NCBI GenBank assembly: GCA_043101635.1 | Contig: JBICIE010000178.1 | Coordinates: 1-47,207, forward strand | DNA length: 47,207 bases | Direction of reading: 5' to 3' | Source of the DNA: CAYMJK01 sp043101635 | GTDB lineage: Bacteria > Planctomycetota > Phycisphaerae > Phycisphaerales > UBA1924 | In this document: one piece after another, positions 23,356-31,501 of the stretch | Numbering within the stretch: the stretch's first letter is position 1 | Layout of the letters: the number at the start of each line of letters is the position of its first letter | Notes under the pieces: model-generated | What the model saw: only the letters and a program-made list of their open reading frames with translations | What the model was told of the DNA's origin: nothing | The model's database searches: none | Position numbers and translations under genes: made by a program

Positions 23356-24867
23356 TCACCGGAAGCGGGTGGCGTCGATGCTGAGCTTGCGCATCTTCGA
23401 GCGGAGCGTGCTGGCGTTGACCGCCAGCCGGGCCGCGGCGCCTTCGGGCCCTTCCACTCTGCCGCGGCTTGCCGAGAGCGCCGACTCGATCGCCGCCCGG
23501 ATCGCGCTGTCCAGCGTTGCGGGGCCCGGCCCCGGCGTCGGCGGGGCCGCCGCGGCGGTGCGCGGGCCCGGGCCGCCGGCACCCATGGCCTGGTCGATCG
23601 CCAGTCGGCCGCCGCTGCCCAGCAGGGCCGCCCGGTCGATGACCGCGGCAAGCTCGCGGATGTTGCCCGGCCATGGGTACGCGCAAAGCCGCTCCAGGTC
23701 TCCTTGCGTCACTTCGAACTCGGGGAGGCCGAAGCGCAGCGACGCCCGGCGCGCGAAGTGACCGACCAGGTCGGGCAGGTCCTCAGGCCGTTCGCGCAGC
23801 GCCGGCAGCGCCAGCGGAAACACCGCCAGTCGATACCACAGATCCTCGCGGAAGGTCCGCTGGCGCACCATCTCGGCAAGGTCGCGGTGCGTGGCCGCGA
23901 TGATGCGGCAATCCACGCGGATGGTCTGGGCGCCCCCGACGCGCTCCAGGGCGCCATCCTGCAGCACGCGCAGCAGGCGCACCTGTGCCGCCAGGGGAAG
24001 CTCGGCGACCTCGTCGAGAAACAGTGTGCCCCCATCGGCCCGCTCGAACCATCCCTGACGCTGCTCGGTGGCGCCGGTAAAGGCGCCGCGGTCGTGCCCG
24101 AACAGTTGCGAGTCGACCAGTTCGGCAGGGATCGCGCCGCAGTTGACTCGCAGGAAGGGACCGTCGTGGCGGCGCGAGCGATCATGAATCGCGCGGGCGA
24201 TGACCTCCTTGCCCGAGCCCGTCTCCCCGAGGATCAGCACCGGCACATCGGACGCGGCAACGAGCTGCGCGCGTTCCATGACGGTCCGCAGCCCCCGCTC
24301 GGCGCCGACGATCGGTTCGCGCAGCGAGCTGCGTCCGAGCCGGCGCAGGGCCGCCTGGCTGTCCGCTTCGGCGGCCCGTCGCAGCGCCTCCAGTTCGTGG
24401 AAACGAATCGACGTGTTGAGCGCGGCGCTCAGCGGCTCCAGGGCGCCGGCGAGCAGGCTTCGCGCGCTGTCATCCAGCCGGGCGCCCGGCGCCAGCCGCC
24501 ACACCACCACCCCTTCTGCGGCGCCCCCGCCCGGCAGCGGGGCGCACACGAGCGGGGCTGTGCCCAGGCGTCGGACCAGCGGACTCAGCGCGCTGCGCCC
24601 ATTCGGCTCCAGCAGGCCCAGTTCGCCCCGCCGGATGAAGCGGGCGATCGACGCCGCCTCGGCGCCGACGACCTCGAGGCCTGCCGCCGGCGCCGGTTCG
24701 GTTGTGGCAACCAGCAGGCACCGGTCGCCTTCCAGGGCGAGGACCATCATGGCCTCGATCGGGACGAAGCGGCGTATCTGGCCGGCCAAGTCCGGGATCG
24801 CCGCGGCGAGGTCTCGATGACGCGCCTCGCGCCAGAGGGCAAGCTGTAGGTCCGCGACCGAGCCCAT
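23356..24867 (-). CDS. GAF-domain sigma-54-dependent transcription activator
   Basis: The 503-residue protein lacks a receiver domain. Residues of about 15-165 look like a GAF sensor. The AAA+ domain has GETGSGKEVIA, GAFTGA and GGTLFLDEVA. The C-terminal helix-turn-helix ends in VNASTLRSKMRKL. It resembles FhlA/NorR-type activators that sense a small ligand. I chose the ATG at 24867; an in-frame TTG 21 bases upstream also exists. No Shine-Dalgarno sequence precedes it. It is divergent from the sulfate transporter operon, whose sigma-54-like promoter is 120 bases away, and convergent with the cytochrome gene. The most likely target is that operon. Confidence 0.92.
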   Translation of the reverse strand: MGSVADLQLALWREARHRDLAAAIPDLAGQIRRFVPIEAMMVLALEGDRCLLVATTEPAPAAGLEVVGAEAASIARFIRRGELGLLEPNGRSALSPLVRRLGTAPLVCAPLPGGGAAEGVVVWRLAPGARLDDSARSLLAGALEPLSAALNTSIRFHELEALRRAAEADSQAALRRLGRSSLREPIVGAERGLRTVMERAQLVAASDVPVLILGETGSGKEVIARAIHDRSRRHDGPFLRVNCGAIPAELVDSQLFGHDRGAFTGATEQRQGWFERADGGTLFLDEVAELPLAAQVRLLRVLQDGALERVGGAQTIRVDCRIIAATHRDLAEMVRQRTFREDLWYRLAVFPLALPALRERPEDLPDLVGHFARRASLRFGLPEFEVTQGDLERLCAYPWPGNIRELAAVIDRAALLGSGGRLAIDQAMGAGGPGPRTAAAAPPTPGPGPATLDSAIRAAIESALSASRGRVEGPEGAAARLAVNASTLRSKMRKLSIDATRFR

Positions 24868-24869
24868 GA

Positions 24870-24929
24870 CTGTGATATACCACAGCAAGCCGTGAAATCA
24901 AGCGGTTCTCTGCCGTGATATTTCACGGC
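24870..24929. promoter_or_regulatory. Three tandem operator-like palindromes between activator and sulfate operon
   Basis: CTGTGATATACCACAG (24870-24885, one mismatched pair) and GCCGTGATATTTCACGGC (24912-24929, perfect 7-base arms) share 12 of 16 core positions. A weaker copy, with GCCGTGA at 24889, lies between them. The spacing is 20 and 23 bases, about two helical turns each. The first copy overlaps a possible -10 of the activator gene, so autoregulation is plausible. The last copy ends 58 bases before the -24 element at 24988. Confidence 0.65.
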
Positions 24930-24987
24930 CAGGCCCGCTCAGCCGCGTTTGCAGCCCCCCAGTGCGGTTCGGGCGCCTCAGATCCGC

Positions 24988-25003
24988 TGGCACGCCGGTT
25001 GTT
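24988..25003 (+). promoter_or_regulatory. Sigma-54-like promoter of the sulfate transporter operon
   Basis: TGGCACGCCGGTTGTT matches TGGCAC-N5-TTG exactly, but the normally conserved GC at -12 is GT. The spacing is right and the operator cluster lies upstream, as expected for enhancer-driven promoters. The -12 mismatch is the main doubt. Confidence 0.6.
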
Positions 25004-25044
25004 TCAGGTGGGGCGGGCGCCTTCGCCCCCTGGAGGAAGTGGTC

Positions 25045-26115
25045 ATGAGGGGTTTGCGGCGATCTCTGGTCGTGGCGCTCGCGCTTCTGGCTGCCGCGGC
25101 GGGCGCGCCGCGGCTGCACGGCGCGGCCCAGATCCGGACCATCCTGAACGTCTCCTACGACCCGACTCGCGAACTCTACAAGGAGTACAACGAGGCCTTC
25201 AAGGCCCACTGGCGGGTGGAGACCGGCGAGGCCATCGACATCAGGATGTCCCACGGCGGCGCCGGCAAGCAGGCCCGCGCTGTCATCGATGGCCTCGAGG
25301 CCGATGTCGTGACACTTGCGCTCGCCTACGACATCGACGCCATCGCCGAGCGGGCCGGACTGCTCGGCGCCGACTGGCAGAGCCGCCTGCCCAACGGCAG
25401 CGCCCCGTACACCTCCACCATCGTCTTTCTGGTGCGCAAGGGCAACCCGTGCGCCATTCACGACTGGGATGACCTGCTCCGCCCGGGGATCGAGGTGATC
25501 ACCCCGAACCCCAAGACTTCCGGCGGCGCCCGCTGGAACTACCTTGCCGCGTGGGGCTTCGCCCTCAGTCGGGAGATCGGCGACTTCAGCAGGCTCGCCG
25601 ATCCCTCCGCCGCTGGCGAGGTCGCGGCGGCGCAGCGCAAGGCCCGCGAGTTCGTCACGGCGCTGTATCGCAAGGCGCCCGTCCTGGACACCGGCGCCCG
25701 CGGATCGACGACCACCTTCGTGCAGCGCGGGATCGGCGACGTTCTGATCACATGGGAGAACGAGGCCTTCCTCGCGGTGGAGCAGCTCGGGCTCGACAAG
25801 TTCGAGATCATCGTCCCTTCGGTCAGCATCCTGGCGCAGCCGCCCGTCGCGGTGATCGACAAGGTGGCCGATCGCCGCGGCACGCGTGACATCGCCGAGG
25901 CGTATCTCCAGTATCTGTACTCGCCGGTCGGCCAGCGGCTCGTCGCCCGCCACTTCTATCGCCCGTGCTACCCGGACCAGGCCGACCCGGCCGACCTGCG
26001 CCGCTTCCCCGAACTGACGCTCTTCACGGTGGATGAAGTCTTCGGCGGGTGGCGGCAGGCCCAGGAAGACCACTTCAGCGACGGCGCGATCTTCGACCAG
26101 ATCTACCGCCCCTGA
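25045..26115 (+). CDS. sbp: Sulfate/thiosulfate-binding periplasmic protein
   Basis: The 356-residue protein has a signal peptide and the Sbp/CysP fold: LNVSYDPTRELYKEYN at the start, SHGGAGKQARAVIDGL, and TPNPKTSGGARWNYLAAWG, a family signature of the sulfate site. GGAGGAA lies 7 bases before the ATG. The two permease genes and the ATPase gene follow with gaps of at most 36 bases, making a full importer. The protein cannot be split between sulfate and thiosulfate specificity from the sequence. The upstream sigma-54-like promoter is unusual for such an operon. Confidence 0.93.
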   Translation: MRGLRRSLVVALALLAAAAGAPRLHGAAQIRTILNVSYDPTRELYKEYNEAFKAHWRVETGEAIDIRMSHGGAGKQARAVIDGLEADVVTLALAYDIDAIAERAGLLGADWQSRLPNGSAPYTSTIVFLVRKGNPCAIHDWDDLLRPGIEVITPNPKTSGGARWNYLAAWGFALSREIGDFSRLADPSAAGEVAAAQRKAREFVTALYRKAPVLDTGARGSTTTFVQRGIGDVLITWENEAFLAVEQLGLDKFEIIVPSVSILAQPPVAVIDKVADRRGTRDIAEAYLQYLYSPVGQRLVARHFYRPCYPDQADPADLRRFPELTLFTVDEVFGGWRQAQEDHFSDGAIFDQIYRP

Positions 26116-26151
26116 CCGCTCGCCCCTGACCCTTCGCCCCCGGCGCCGACC

Positions 26152-27000
26152 ATGACCGCCATCACCCTCCCGCGAATGTTTCACCGCCGCCCCGGGCGCA
26201 TGCCCGGCGTCGGCCTGACGATCGGGATCACGATCAGCTATCTGAGCTTCATCGTGCTGATCCCGCTGCTGGGGCTTGTCATCCGGGCGATCGACATGCG
26301 GTGGGGGCAGTTCTGGGCCACGATCTCCGATGCGCGCGTGCTGTCGTCGTTTGGTCTCAGCATCGGGGGCGCGCTGATCGCCGCAGCCATCAACACCGTC
26401 TTCGGCTTCATCGTGGCCTGGGTGCTGGTGCGCTACGCCTTCCCCGGCCGCAGGATCGTCGACGCCCTCGTGGACCTGCCCTTCGCCATGCCGACTGCCG
26501 TGTCCGGCATCGCGCTGACGACGCTGTACGCCCGCGGCGGATGGCTCGGCGGGCCGCTGGACGACCTCGGAGTCAAAGCGGCATTCACGCGCCTCGGCGT
26601 CATTATCGCGATGATCTTCATCGGCCTTCCCTTCGTCGTGCGCACGCTGCAGCCCGCCCTCGCCGATCTCGAGGCCGAGGTCGAGGAGGCGGCCGCAAGC
26701 CTCGGGGCCGGCCGGCTCCAGACGATCCGGCGCGTGACCATCCCGGCCGTCCTGCCGGCGGCGCTGACCGGGTTCGCGCTTGCCTTTGCCCGCGCGGTGG
26801 GGGAGTACGGCTCGGTCGTCTTCATCAGCGGCAACATGCCGATGCGCACCGAGATCACGCCCCTGCTGATCATCACCAAGCTCGAGCAGTACGACTACGC
26901 CGGCGCCACCGCCATCGCCGTGGTCCTGCTCGCCTTCTCGTTCCTCATGCTGCTTGCCATCAACATCCTTCAACTGTGGAGCGCCTCGCGCGCCCGCTGA
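26152..27000 (+). CDS. cysT: Sulfate ABC transporter permease CysT
   Basis: The 282-residue membrane protein has six or so hydrophobic spans and the family EAA loop (EAAASLGAGRLQTIRRVTIP) that contacts the ATPase. DLPFAMPTAVSGIAL and the GEYGSVVFISGN segment are typical CysT features. It pairs with the CysW-type permease encoded next. The ATG lies 36 bases after the binding-protein stop. Confidence 0.93.
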   Translation: MTAITLPRMFHRRPGRMPGVGLTIGITISYLSFIVLIPLLGLVIRAIDMRWGQFWATISDARVLSSFGLSIGGALIAAAINTVFGFIVAWVLVRYAFPGRRIVDALVDLPFAMPTAVSGIALTTLYARGGWLGGPLDDLGVKAAFTRLGVIIAMIFIGLPFVVRTLQPALADLEAEVEEAAASLGAGRLQTIRRVTIPAVLPAALTGFALAFARAVGEYGSVVFISGNMPMRTEITPLLIITKLEQYDYAGATAIAVVLLAFSFLMLLAINILQLWSASRAR

Positions 27001-27009
27001 GCTCTTGCC

Positions 27010-27903
27010 ATGTCTGCCGCTTCCACCAAGCCCGTCGCCGATCGCCCGTCGCAGGCCGCCGGCTGCCGGGACGCCCCGCTCGTCCGCTGGGCGCTGATCG
27101 CGGTCGCGCTGGGCTTCCTGGCCCTGTTCCTGGCGCTTCCGCTGCTGGTGATCTTCGGCGAGGCCTTCCGGGACGGCGCTGCGGCCTATCTCGCGAGCTT
27201 CCGCGATCCCGACGCCCTGGCCGCCATCAGGCTCACGCTGCTGGCCGCCGCGATCAGCCTTCCGGTCAACATCGTCTTCGGCGTCTGCGCCGCCTGGGCC
27301 ATCACCCGCGGCCGCTTCCCGGGACGCGCCCTGCTGGTCACGCTGATCGACCTGCCGTTCGCCGTGTCACCGGTCGTGGCCGGGCTCATCTTCGTGCTGG
27401 TCTTCGGGCTGCAGGGCTGGCTGGGGCCCTGGCTGGCCGAGCACGACATCCGGATCATCTTCGCCGTCCCTGGCATCGTGCTCGCCACGCTGTTCGTCAC
27501 CTTCCCCTTCGTCGCCCGGGAACTGATCCCGCTGATGGAAGCGCAGGGCCAGGAGGAGGAGCAGGCCGCGATGACCCTCGGCGCCGGCGGCTGGACGATC
27601 TTCCGGCGCGTGACCCTGCCCAACATCCGCTGGGCCCTGCTCTACGGCGTGATCCTGTGCAACGCCCGCGCCATGGGCGAGTTCGGCGCCGTCTCGGTCG
27701 TCTCCGGGCACATCCGTGGCGAGACCAACACGCTCCCCCTGCACATCGAGATCCTGTACAACGAGTACAGCTTCGTCGCCGCCTTCGCCACCGCATCGCT
27801 GCTGGCGGCGCTGGCGCTGGTCACGCTCGCGCTCAAGTCCACTCTCGAGTTCTGGCTTCGCTGCCGCTGCCAGCGCGCGGCGACATGGGAGGCGCCCCCG
27901 TGA
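27010..27903 (+). CDS. cysW: Sulfate ABC transporter permease CysW
   Basis: The 297-residue protein has the same six-span permease core, with the EAA-type loop EQAAMTLGAGGWTIFRRVTL and the CysW-typical GEFGAVSVVSGHIRGETNT segment. It begins 9 bases after the CysT stop and overlaps the ATPase gene by 4 bases. It would form the CysT/CysW heterodimer. Confidence 0.93.
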   Translation: MSAASTKPVADRPSQAAGCRDAPLVRWALIAVALGFLALFLALPLLVIFGEAFRDGAAAYLASFRDPDALAAIRLTLLAAAISLPVNIVFGVCAAWAITRGRFPGRALLVTLIDLPFAVSPVVAGLIFVLVFGLQGWLGPWLAEHDIRIIFAVPGIVLATLFVTFPFVARELIPLMEAQGQEEEQAAMTLGAGGWTIFRRVTLPNIRWALLYGVILCNARAMGEFGAVSVVSGHIRGETNTLPLHIEILYNEYSFVAAFATASLLAALALVTLALKSTLEFWLRCRCQRAATWEAPP

Positions 27904-28949
27904 GCATTCAGATCCGCGATGTCAGCAAGACCTTCGGCGCCTTCCGGGCCGTCGATTGCGTGTCGGCCGACATTCTCACCGGCGAACTGGTCGCGCTGCT
28001 CGGCCCGTCCGGCTCCGGCAAGACGACGCTGCTGCGGCTCATCGCGGGACTGGAGGATCTGGATCCCGGCGGCGGCTCGATCCGCTACGGCGACGAGGAT
28101 CTCAGCGCTGCTCCGGTGCGCAAGCGCCGCGTCGGCTTCGTCTTCCAGCACTACGCCCTCTTCCGGCACATGTCCGTGTTCGAGAACGTCGCCTTCGGGC
28201 TGCGCATCAGACCCCGGAGCAGGCGGCCTTCCAGGGACGCCATCCGCCGCCGCGTCCACGAACTCCTCTCGCTGGTGCAACTGGATGGCATGGCCAGCCG
28301 ATTCCCCAGCCAGCTCTCCGGCGGGCAGCGCCAGCGGGTGGCGCTGGCGCGGGCCCTGGCGGTCGAGCCGCGCGTGCTGCTGCTGGATGAGCCCTTCGGC
28401 TCCCTGGACGCCACCGTCCGGGCGGAGCTGCGCCGCTGGATCCGCCGCCTGCACGATGAGCTGCGCATCACCAGCGTCTTCGTCACCCACGACCAGGAAG
28501 AGGCGCTGGAGATCGCCGACCGCGTGATCGTGATGAACGCCGGCCGCATCGAGCAGATCGGCTCGCCGGCGGAGGTCTACCACGCGCCGCAGACCGAGTT
28601 CGTGATGAACTTCCTCGGGCGCGTCAACATCTTCCGCGGCCGGGCCCTGGGGCGCGAGGTCGAGTTCGCCGACATCCGGGTCGCCGCCGATCAGGGCGAG
28701 CGCGATGGCGAGGTCCGCGTCTTCATCCGGCCGCACGACTTGGAGTTGTCCGGCCAGCCGCCGGCTGCGGCGAGCCTGTGCGCCACGATCCAGCGCACCA
28801 GCGCTGCCGGCGCCATCGCCCGGCTCGACCTGCAACTGGCCGGCGGCACGACGATCTGCGCTGAGATCCCGCAGGAGCGCCTGGCCGCCCTCGGCGCCGG
28901 GCCCGGCGAGCGCATCTTCGTGACCCCCCGGCGCGTGCACATCTTCTGA
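27900..28949 (+). CDS. cysA: Sulfate/thiosulfate ABC transporter ATPase CysA
   Basis: The 349-residue ATPase has Walker A GPSGSGKTT, signature LSGGQRQRVALARAL, Walker B LLLDEPFGSLDA and the switch His in THDQ. The C-terminal ~100 residues form the regulatory TOBE-like domain typical of CysA. The GTG overlaps the CysW stop and has GGGAGG about 7 bases upstream; an in-frame ATG five codons earlier is less likely. It energises the importer. Sulfate entry would feed the APS pathway, whose reductase gene is at 417. Confidence 0.93.
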   Translation: MSIQIRDVSKTFGAFRAVDCVSADILTGELVALLGPSGSGKTTLLRLIAGLEDLDPGGGSIRYGDEDLSAAPVRKRRVGFVFQHYALFRHMSVFENVAFGLRIRPRSRRPSRDAIRRRVHELLSLVQLDGMASRFPSQLSGGQRQRVALARALAVEPRVLLLDEPFGSLDATVRAELRRWIRRLHDELRITSVFVTHDQEEALEIADRVIVMNAGRIEQIGSPAEVYHAPQTEFVMNFLGRVNIFRGRALGREVEFADIRVAADQGERDGEVRVFIRPHDLELSGQPPAAASLCATIQRTSAAGAIARLDLQLAGGTTICAEIPQERLAALGAGPGERIFVTPRRVHIF

Positions 28950-29021
28950 GCCGGGCGGGGCGAGCGACGGCGCGATCCGGCGCCGCAGCGCGGGGCGCGG
29001 ACGTGCCGGCTGCCGATCCGG

Positions 29022-30053
29022 TCACCGTGCGGGAAGTCCGGAAGCCGACCACGGCTCGACTTCGGCGCAGATCTCCTCGAGCATCGTCAGCATCATGGCG
29101 TCCAGCGACACCATGACCAGCACGGCGCAGAGCATGAAGCCCGCCGTCTCCAGGTTGGACATCGTGTTCGGAAGGAACCGCGACAGTCGCAGGCCCTTCG
29201 GGGCGCCGTCTCCCACGAGGTAGTCCACCCGCGCGTGCAGGCTGCGCCGATCCGCCATGCGCACCGCCGAGAAGCCGGGCCCGAACGGCAGGCGCCCCCG
29301 TGTTGCAAACTGCACCAGCAACTGGGCGTACCGGTGCTGCGACCGGCAGCCGAAGGCGGCGATCTGATCGCACGCCATCTCGCGCAGCACGCGCACCCGC
29401 CCGGCGACCATCCAGTACAGCGGGTTCCACCAGAGCAGCCCCCCTACGAGCTGCACCAGAAGCTCCGCCAGGCAGTCTCGCCGCGCAATGTGCGCAAGCT
29501 CGTGGCGAAGCACGAGTTGCAACTCGAGCTCGTCGGCCTGCTCCATCGACGCCGGCAGGATCACCGCCGGATCCAGAATGCCCGTGGCCATCGGCGAGGC
29601 GCAGCGCCCGCTCACGATGATCGTCGGCATCGTCCGCAGCCCCATCTCCCCGGCGCATCGCCACGCCACGGCCAGCACGCGGGCTTGCGGCGCGCGGGCG
29701 TCCGCCCCGAGGCGCAGCTTCACGACCTGCAGCCAGCCCAGCGTCAGGCGCAGCGCCAGCGCCGACAGACCAAGGCCCCACAGCAGCGCCAGGCCGCGCA
29801 GCATCCGCCCGGTCGTGACCGAGTCGCCGACCCAGCCCGTTCCGATCACCGCCCGCAGCGCCACGCCGAACAGCAGCACCGCCCCGACTCCGCCCAGGCT
29901 CAGCAGCAGCACGAAGTGCCGGTCGGCGGGGAGATCGCGCCGGCTCCATCGCACCGCGAGCATCGCGCTGCCCAGCAGCCCGGTGATGATCGCCACGCCC
30001 GCCAGATTCGGCAGCAAAGCCCGCAACAGGTCCATCAGGTCGAGATCATGCAC
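29022..30053 (-). CDS. BlaR1/MecR1-like M56 membrane metallopeptidase
   Basis: The 343-residue protein has N-terminal membrane spans (about 12-32, 47-70, 85-105) and a zinc site H184-E-L-A-H188 with EMACD further along, the M56 peptidase pattern. It has a last hydrophobic helix near the C-terminus and ends shortly after. There is no extracellular penicillin-binding sensor domain as in BlaR1, so the signal is unknown. The gene overlaps the BlaI-type repressor gene by 8 bases. The expected action is cleavage that leads to release of the BlaI repressor. No beta-lactamase gene is nearby, so I do not infer resistance. Confidence 0.85.
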   Translation of the reverse strand: MHDLDLMDLLRALLPNLAGVAIITGLLGSAMLAVRWSRRDLPADRHFVLLLSLGGVGAVLLFGVALRAVIGTGWVGDSVTTGRMLRGLALLWGLGLSALALRLTLGWLQVVKLRLGADARAPQARVLAVAWRCAGEMGLRTMPTIIVSGRCASPMATGILDPAVILPASMEQADELELQLVLRHELAHIARRDCLAELLVQLVGGLLWWNPLYWMVAGRVRVLREMACDQIAAFGCRSQHRYAQLLVQFATRGRLPFGPGFSAVRMADRRSLHARVDYLVGDGAPKGLRLSRFLPNTMSNLETAGFMLCAVLVMVSLDAMMLTMLEEICAEVEPWSASGLPAR

Positions 30054-30438
30054 TTGGCGGTTCCTTCTGTGCGTCCAGCAGGCGCCGGATCTGCTCCAGT
30101 TCCTCCTCCGACGGCCTCGATCTGGGGTCGGTCAGATGCATCGCCAGCGCCGCGGCCAGCGAGCCGCCGTGGAACACATCCAGCACCCGCTGCAGGGCCT
30201 TGCGTCCCGCCCGGTCGCGGCTGGAGGCGGGGCGGTACACCGCCGCCCGTCCGGCAAGCGACCTGCGCGCCAGCCCCTTCTTCGTGAGGATGCCCAGCAT
30301 CGTCCGGACGGCGTTGGCCGATGGCGGGTCCGGCAGCCGCGCGCGCACCTCGGCGACCGTGGCGCGCTCCAGCAAGTACAGCACATCCATGATCTGCCGC
30401 TCGCGCATGCTCAGTTCGTGATCGTGCACCGGGGACAT
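30046..30438 (-). CDS. blaI: BlaI/MecI-family transcription repressor
   Basis: The 130-residue protein has a winged helix-turn-helix over about residues 8-70 (LSMRERQIMDVLYLL, SANAVRTMLGILTKKGL) and a helical dimerisation region after it, the normal BlaI size and order. It should bind palindromes as a dimer; two are found immediately upstream, one covering its own -10. GGGAGGG lies a few bases before the ATG. It is the first gene of a pair with the M56 peptidase, so the peptidase is expected to inactivate it. Confidence 0.9.
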   Translation of the reverse strand: MSPVHDHELSMRERQIMDVLYLLERATVAEVRARLPDPPSANAVRTMLGILTKKGLARRSLAGRAAVYRPASSRDRAGRKALQRVLDVFHGGSLAAALAMHLTDPRSRPSEEELEQIRRLLDAQKEPPSA

Positions 30439-30463
30439 GGCGCCCTCCCTGCCAGAGCCTGAC

Positions 30464-30479
30464 CGCCAAATATCTGGCG
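30464..30479. promoter_or_regulatory. BlaI-type operator 1
   Basis: CGCCAAATATCTGGCG has perfect CGCCA/TGGCG arms. It overlaps the -10 of the leftward blaI promoter, so bound repressor would block the polymerase. The second copy is 52 bases away. Confidence 0.65.
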
Positions 30480-30497
30480 TCTGGGCGGCTCTGTCAA
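30469..30497 (-). promoter_or_regulatory. Sigma-70-type promoter of the blaI/M56 operon
   Basis: On the minus strand a perfect TTGACA (30492-30497) is separated by 17 bases from GATATT (30469-30474). The -10 lies inside operator 1. The blaI ATG is about 31 bases further downstream. Confidence 0.65.
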
Positions 30498-30515
30498 GGC
30501 CCGCTGGCCACAAAA

Positions 30516-30531
30516 CGCCAAATTTATGGCG
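30516..30531. promoter_or_regulatory. BlaI-type operator 2
   Basis: CGCCAAATTTATGGCG shares arms and 13 of 16 bases with operator 1. It lies upstream of the -35 of the same promoter. The 52-base centre-to-centre distance is five helical turns, which suits cooperative binding. Confidence 0.6.
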
Positions 30532-30644
30532 CATCGGCCGCACAGGCCGCCGCCCCGGGGCTCCGCCCGAGCTTGCCACGATCCAGCCGGCGCCGGCGCG
30601 CCAGCCGCGGCGGCCTCAAGACCGACGAGCCGGTACAACCCGCC

Positions 30645-30944
30645 TCAGCACCCGACATCCGACTGCAGGCTGTTGATCATCTGTCGGATCTTGGTGTCGT
30701 ACGCCGGGCTCAGCGAGTTCTCCGGAAGGTCCAGGTGCGACTCGGTGGCCGCGAAAAGCCCGCACCATTGGCCCTTTTCCGCGTTGTCGGCCGGCTGCGG
30801 CGGGCTGTTGGGGTCGTACTGCTCCTCGATCGCATCGATCACGACCTCCGGATCCGATGCGTCTCCGATGAGTTCCGAGCAGTCCCCATCGAGCACCTCG
30901 AGGATCTCACACAGGAAATCAATCAGCTTGTCCAGCCATTGCAT
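30645..30944 (-). CDS. Small acidic protein of unknown function
   Basis: The 99-residue protein is acidic with three cysteines before its C-terminal GC end. It starts MQWLDKLIDFLCEIL, an amphipathic helix, and then is rich in Asp/Glu. GGAGG lies 7 bases before the ATG. There is no signal peptide and no recognised family. It is divergent from the sigma factor/kinase pair, and an inverted repeat is located between them. A regulatory role for that pair is possible but unproved. Confidence 0.6.
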   Translation of the reverse strand: MQWLDKLIDFLCEILEVLDGDCSELIGDASDPEVVIDAIEEQYDPNSPPQPADNAEKGQWCGLFAATESHLDLPENSLSPAYDTKIRQMINSLQSDVGC

Positions 30945-30967
30945 AACGGTCCTCCACGTGCGCCCCG

Positions 30968-30982
30968 GACCCACGATGGGTC
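30968..30982. promoter_or_regulatory. Inverted repeat between the acidic protein and sigma factor genes
   Basis: GACCCACGATGGGTC has perfect 6-base arms and a 3-base spacer. It lies in the 80-base divergent region. It could be an operator or form a small hairpin; no match to the other palindromes in the window was seen. Confidence 0.35.
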
Positions 30983-31024
30983 TTGCTTCCACAGAGGTCT
31001 TACCGGTATCCTGAACGTGTGAAC

Positions 31025-31501
31025 ATGGCCGACGCTGCCACAATCCTCTCGCTGGCCTTCGAGAATCGCGAAGGGATCAGGCGGATTGCCCGGCGATACC
31101 TCTCATCCGAGGCCCGCCGGGTCTACGACTCCGAGGACCTGGCGGCGACGGTGTACCGCCGGATCCTCGAATCCGGCGTCGAGTCCGCGACCGAGGCCCA
31201 GACCTGGGAGTTCATCCGGGTCGTCGCCACCCACGCCGCCATCGACCGGACGGCCCTGGAGTTCGTCCGGCGTCGTCCCAGGCCCGGGGCCAGGCCGGAC
31301 GCCGAGCCGGCGCCCTCCCTGACCGCGGTCTTGAGCGAACTGCCGGATCGGGAACAGCAGCAGATCGTCGCCCTCCGGGCCCGCGCGGTCCCCTTCAAGG
31401 TGATCGCGGAGGTTCTGGGAACCCCCGAGCGGACGGTCTTCCGCCGCTGGCAGGATGCGCGCGAGTTCCTGGCCGCAAGGGGGTACGACCTTGTCGAGTG
31501 A
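31025..31501 (+). CDS. Small sigma-factor-like protein paired with a Ser/Thr kinase
   Basis: The 158-residue protein has a short region-2-like part (about 10-75, with DSEDLAATVYRRIL and WEFIRVVATHAAIDR) and a region-4-like helix-turn-helix (about 105-155, with LPDREQQQIVALRAR and IAEVLGTPERTVFRRW). This is the order of small ECF-type sigma factors. No Shine-Dalgarno is evident; an in-frame GTG lies 6 bases upstream. The kinase gene begins inside its last codons, so the two are translated together. Target promoters are unknown. Confidence 0.8.
   Translation: MADAATILSLAFENREGIRRIARRYLSSEARRVYDSEDLAATVYRRILESGVESATEAQTWEFIRVVATHAAIDRTALEFVRRRPRPGARPDAEPAPSLTAVLSELPDREQQQIVALRARAVPFKVIAEVLGTPERTVFRRWQDAREFLAARGYDLVE

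Noticed and set aside
24898..26973. 691-codon leftward open frame opposite the sulfate genes
   Set aside because: Composition is Asp/His/Arg-rich without domain signs, and it covers the convincing binding-protein and permease genes on the other strand.
26301..27899. Long N-terminal extension of the CysA frame
   Set aside because: It overlaps the cysT and cysW genes in another frame and has low-complexity composition. CysA homology begins at the GTG at 27900.
28950..29021. Terminator between cysA and the M56 peptidase gene
   Set aside because: GC-rich but no stable stem with a T-run.
29022..30438. Beta-lactam resistance locus
   Set aside because: No beta-lactamase or penicillin-binding gene nearby, and the peptidase lacks the beta-lactam sensor domain.
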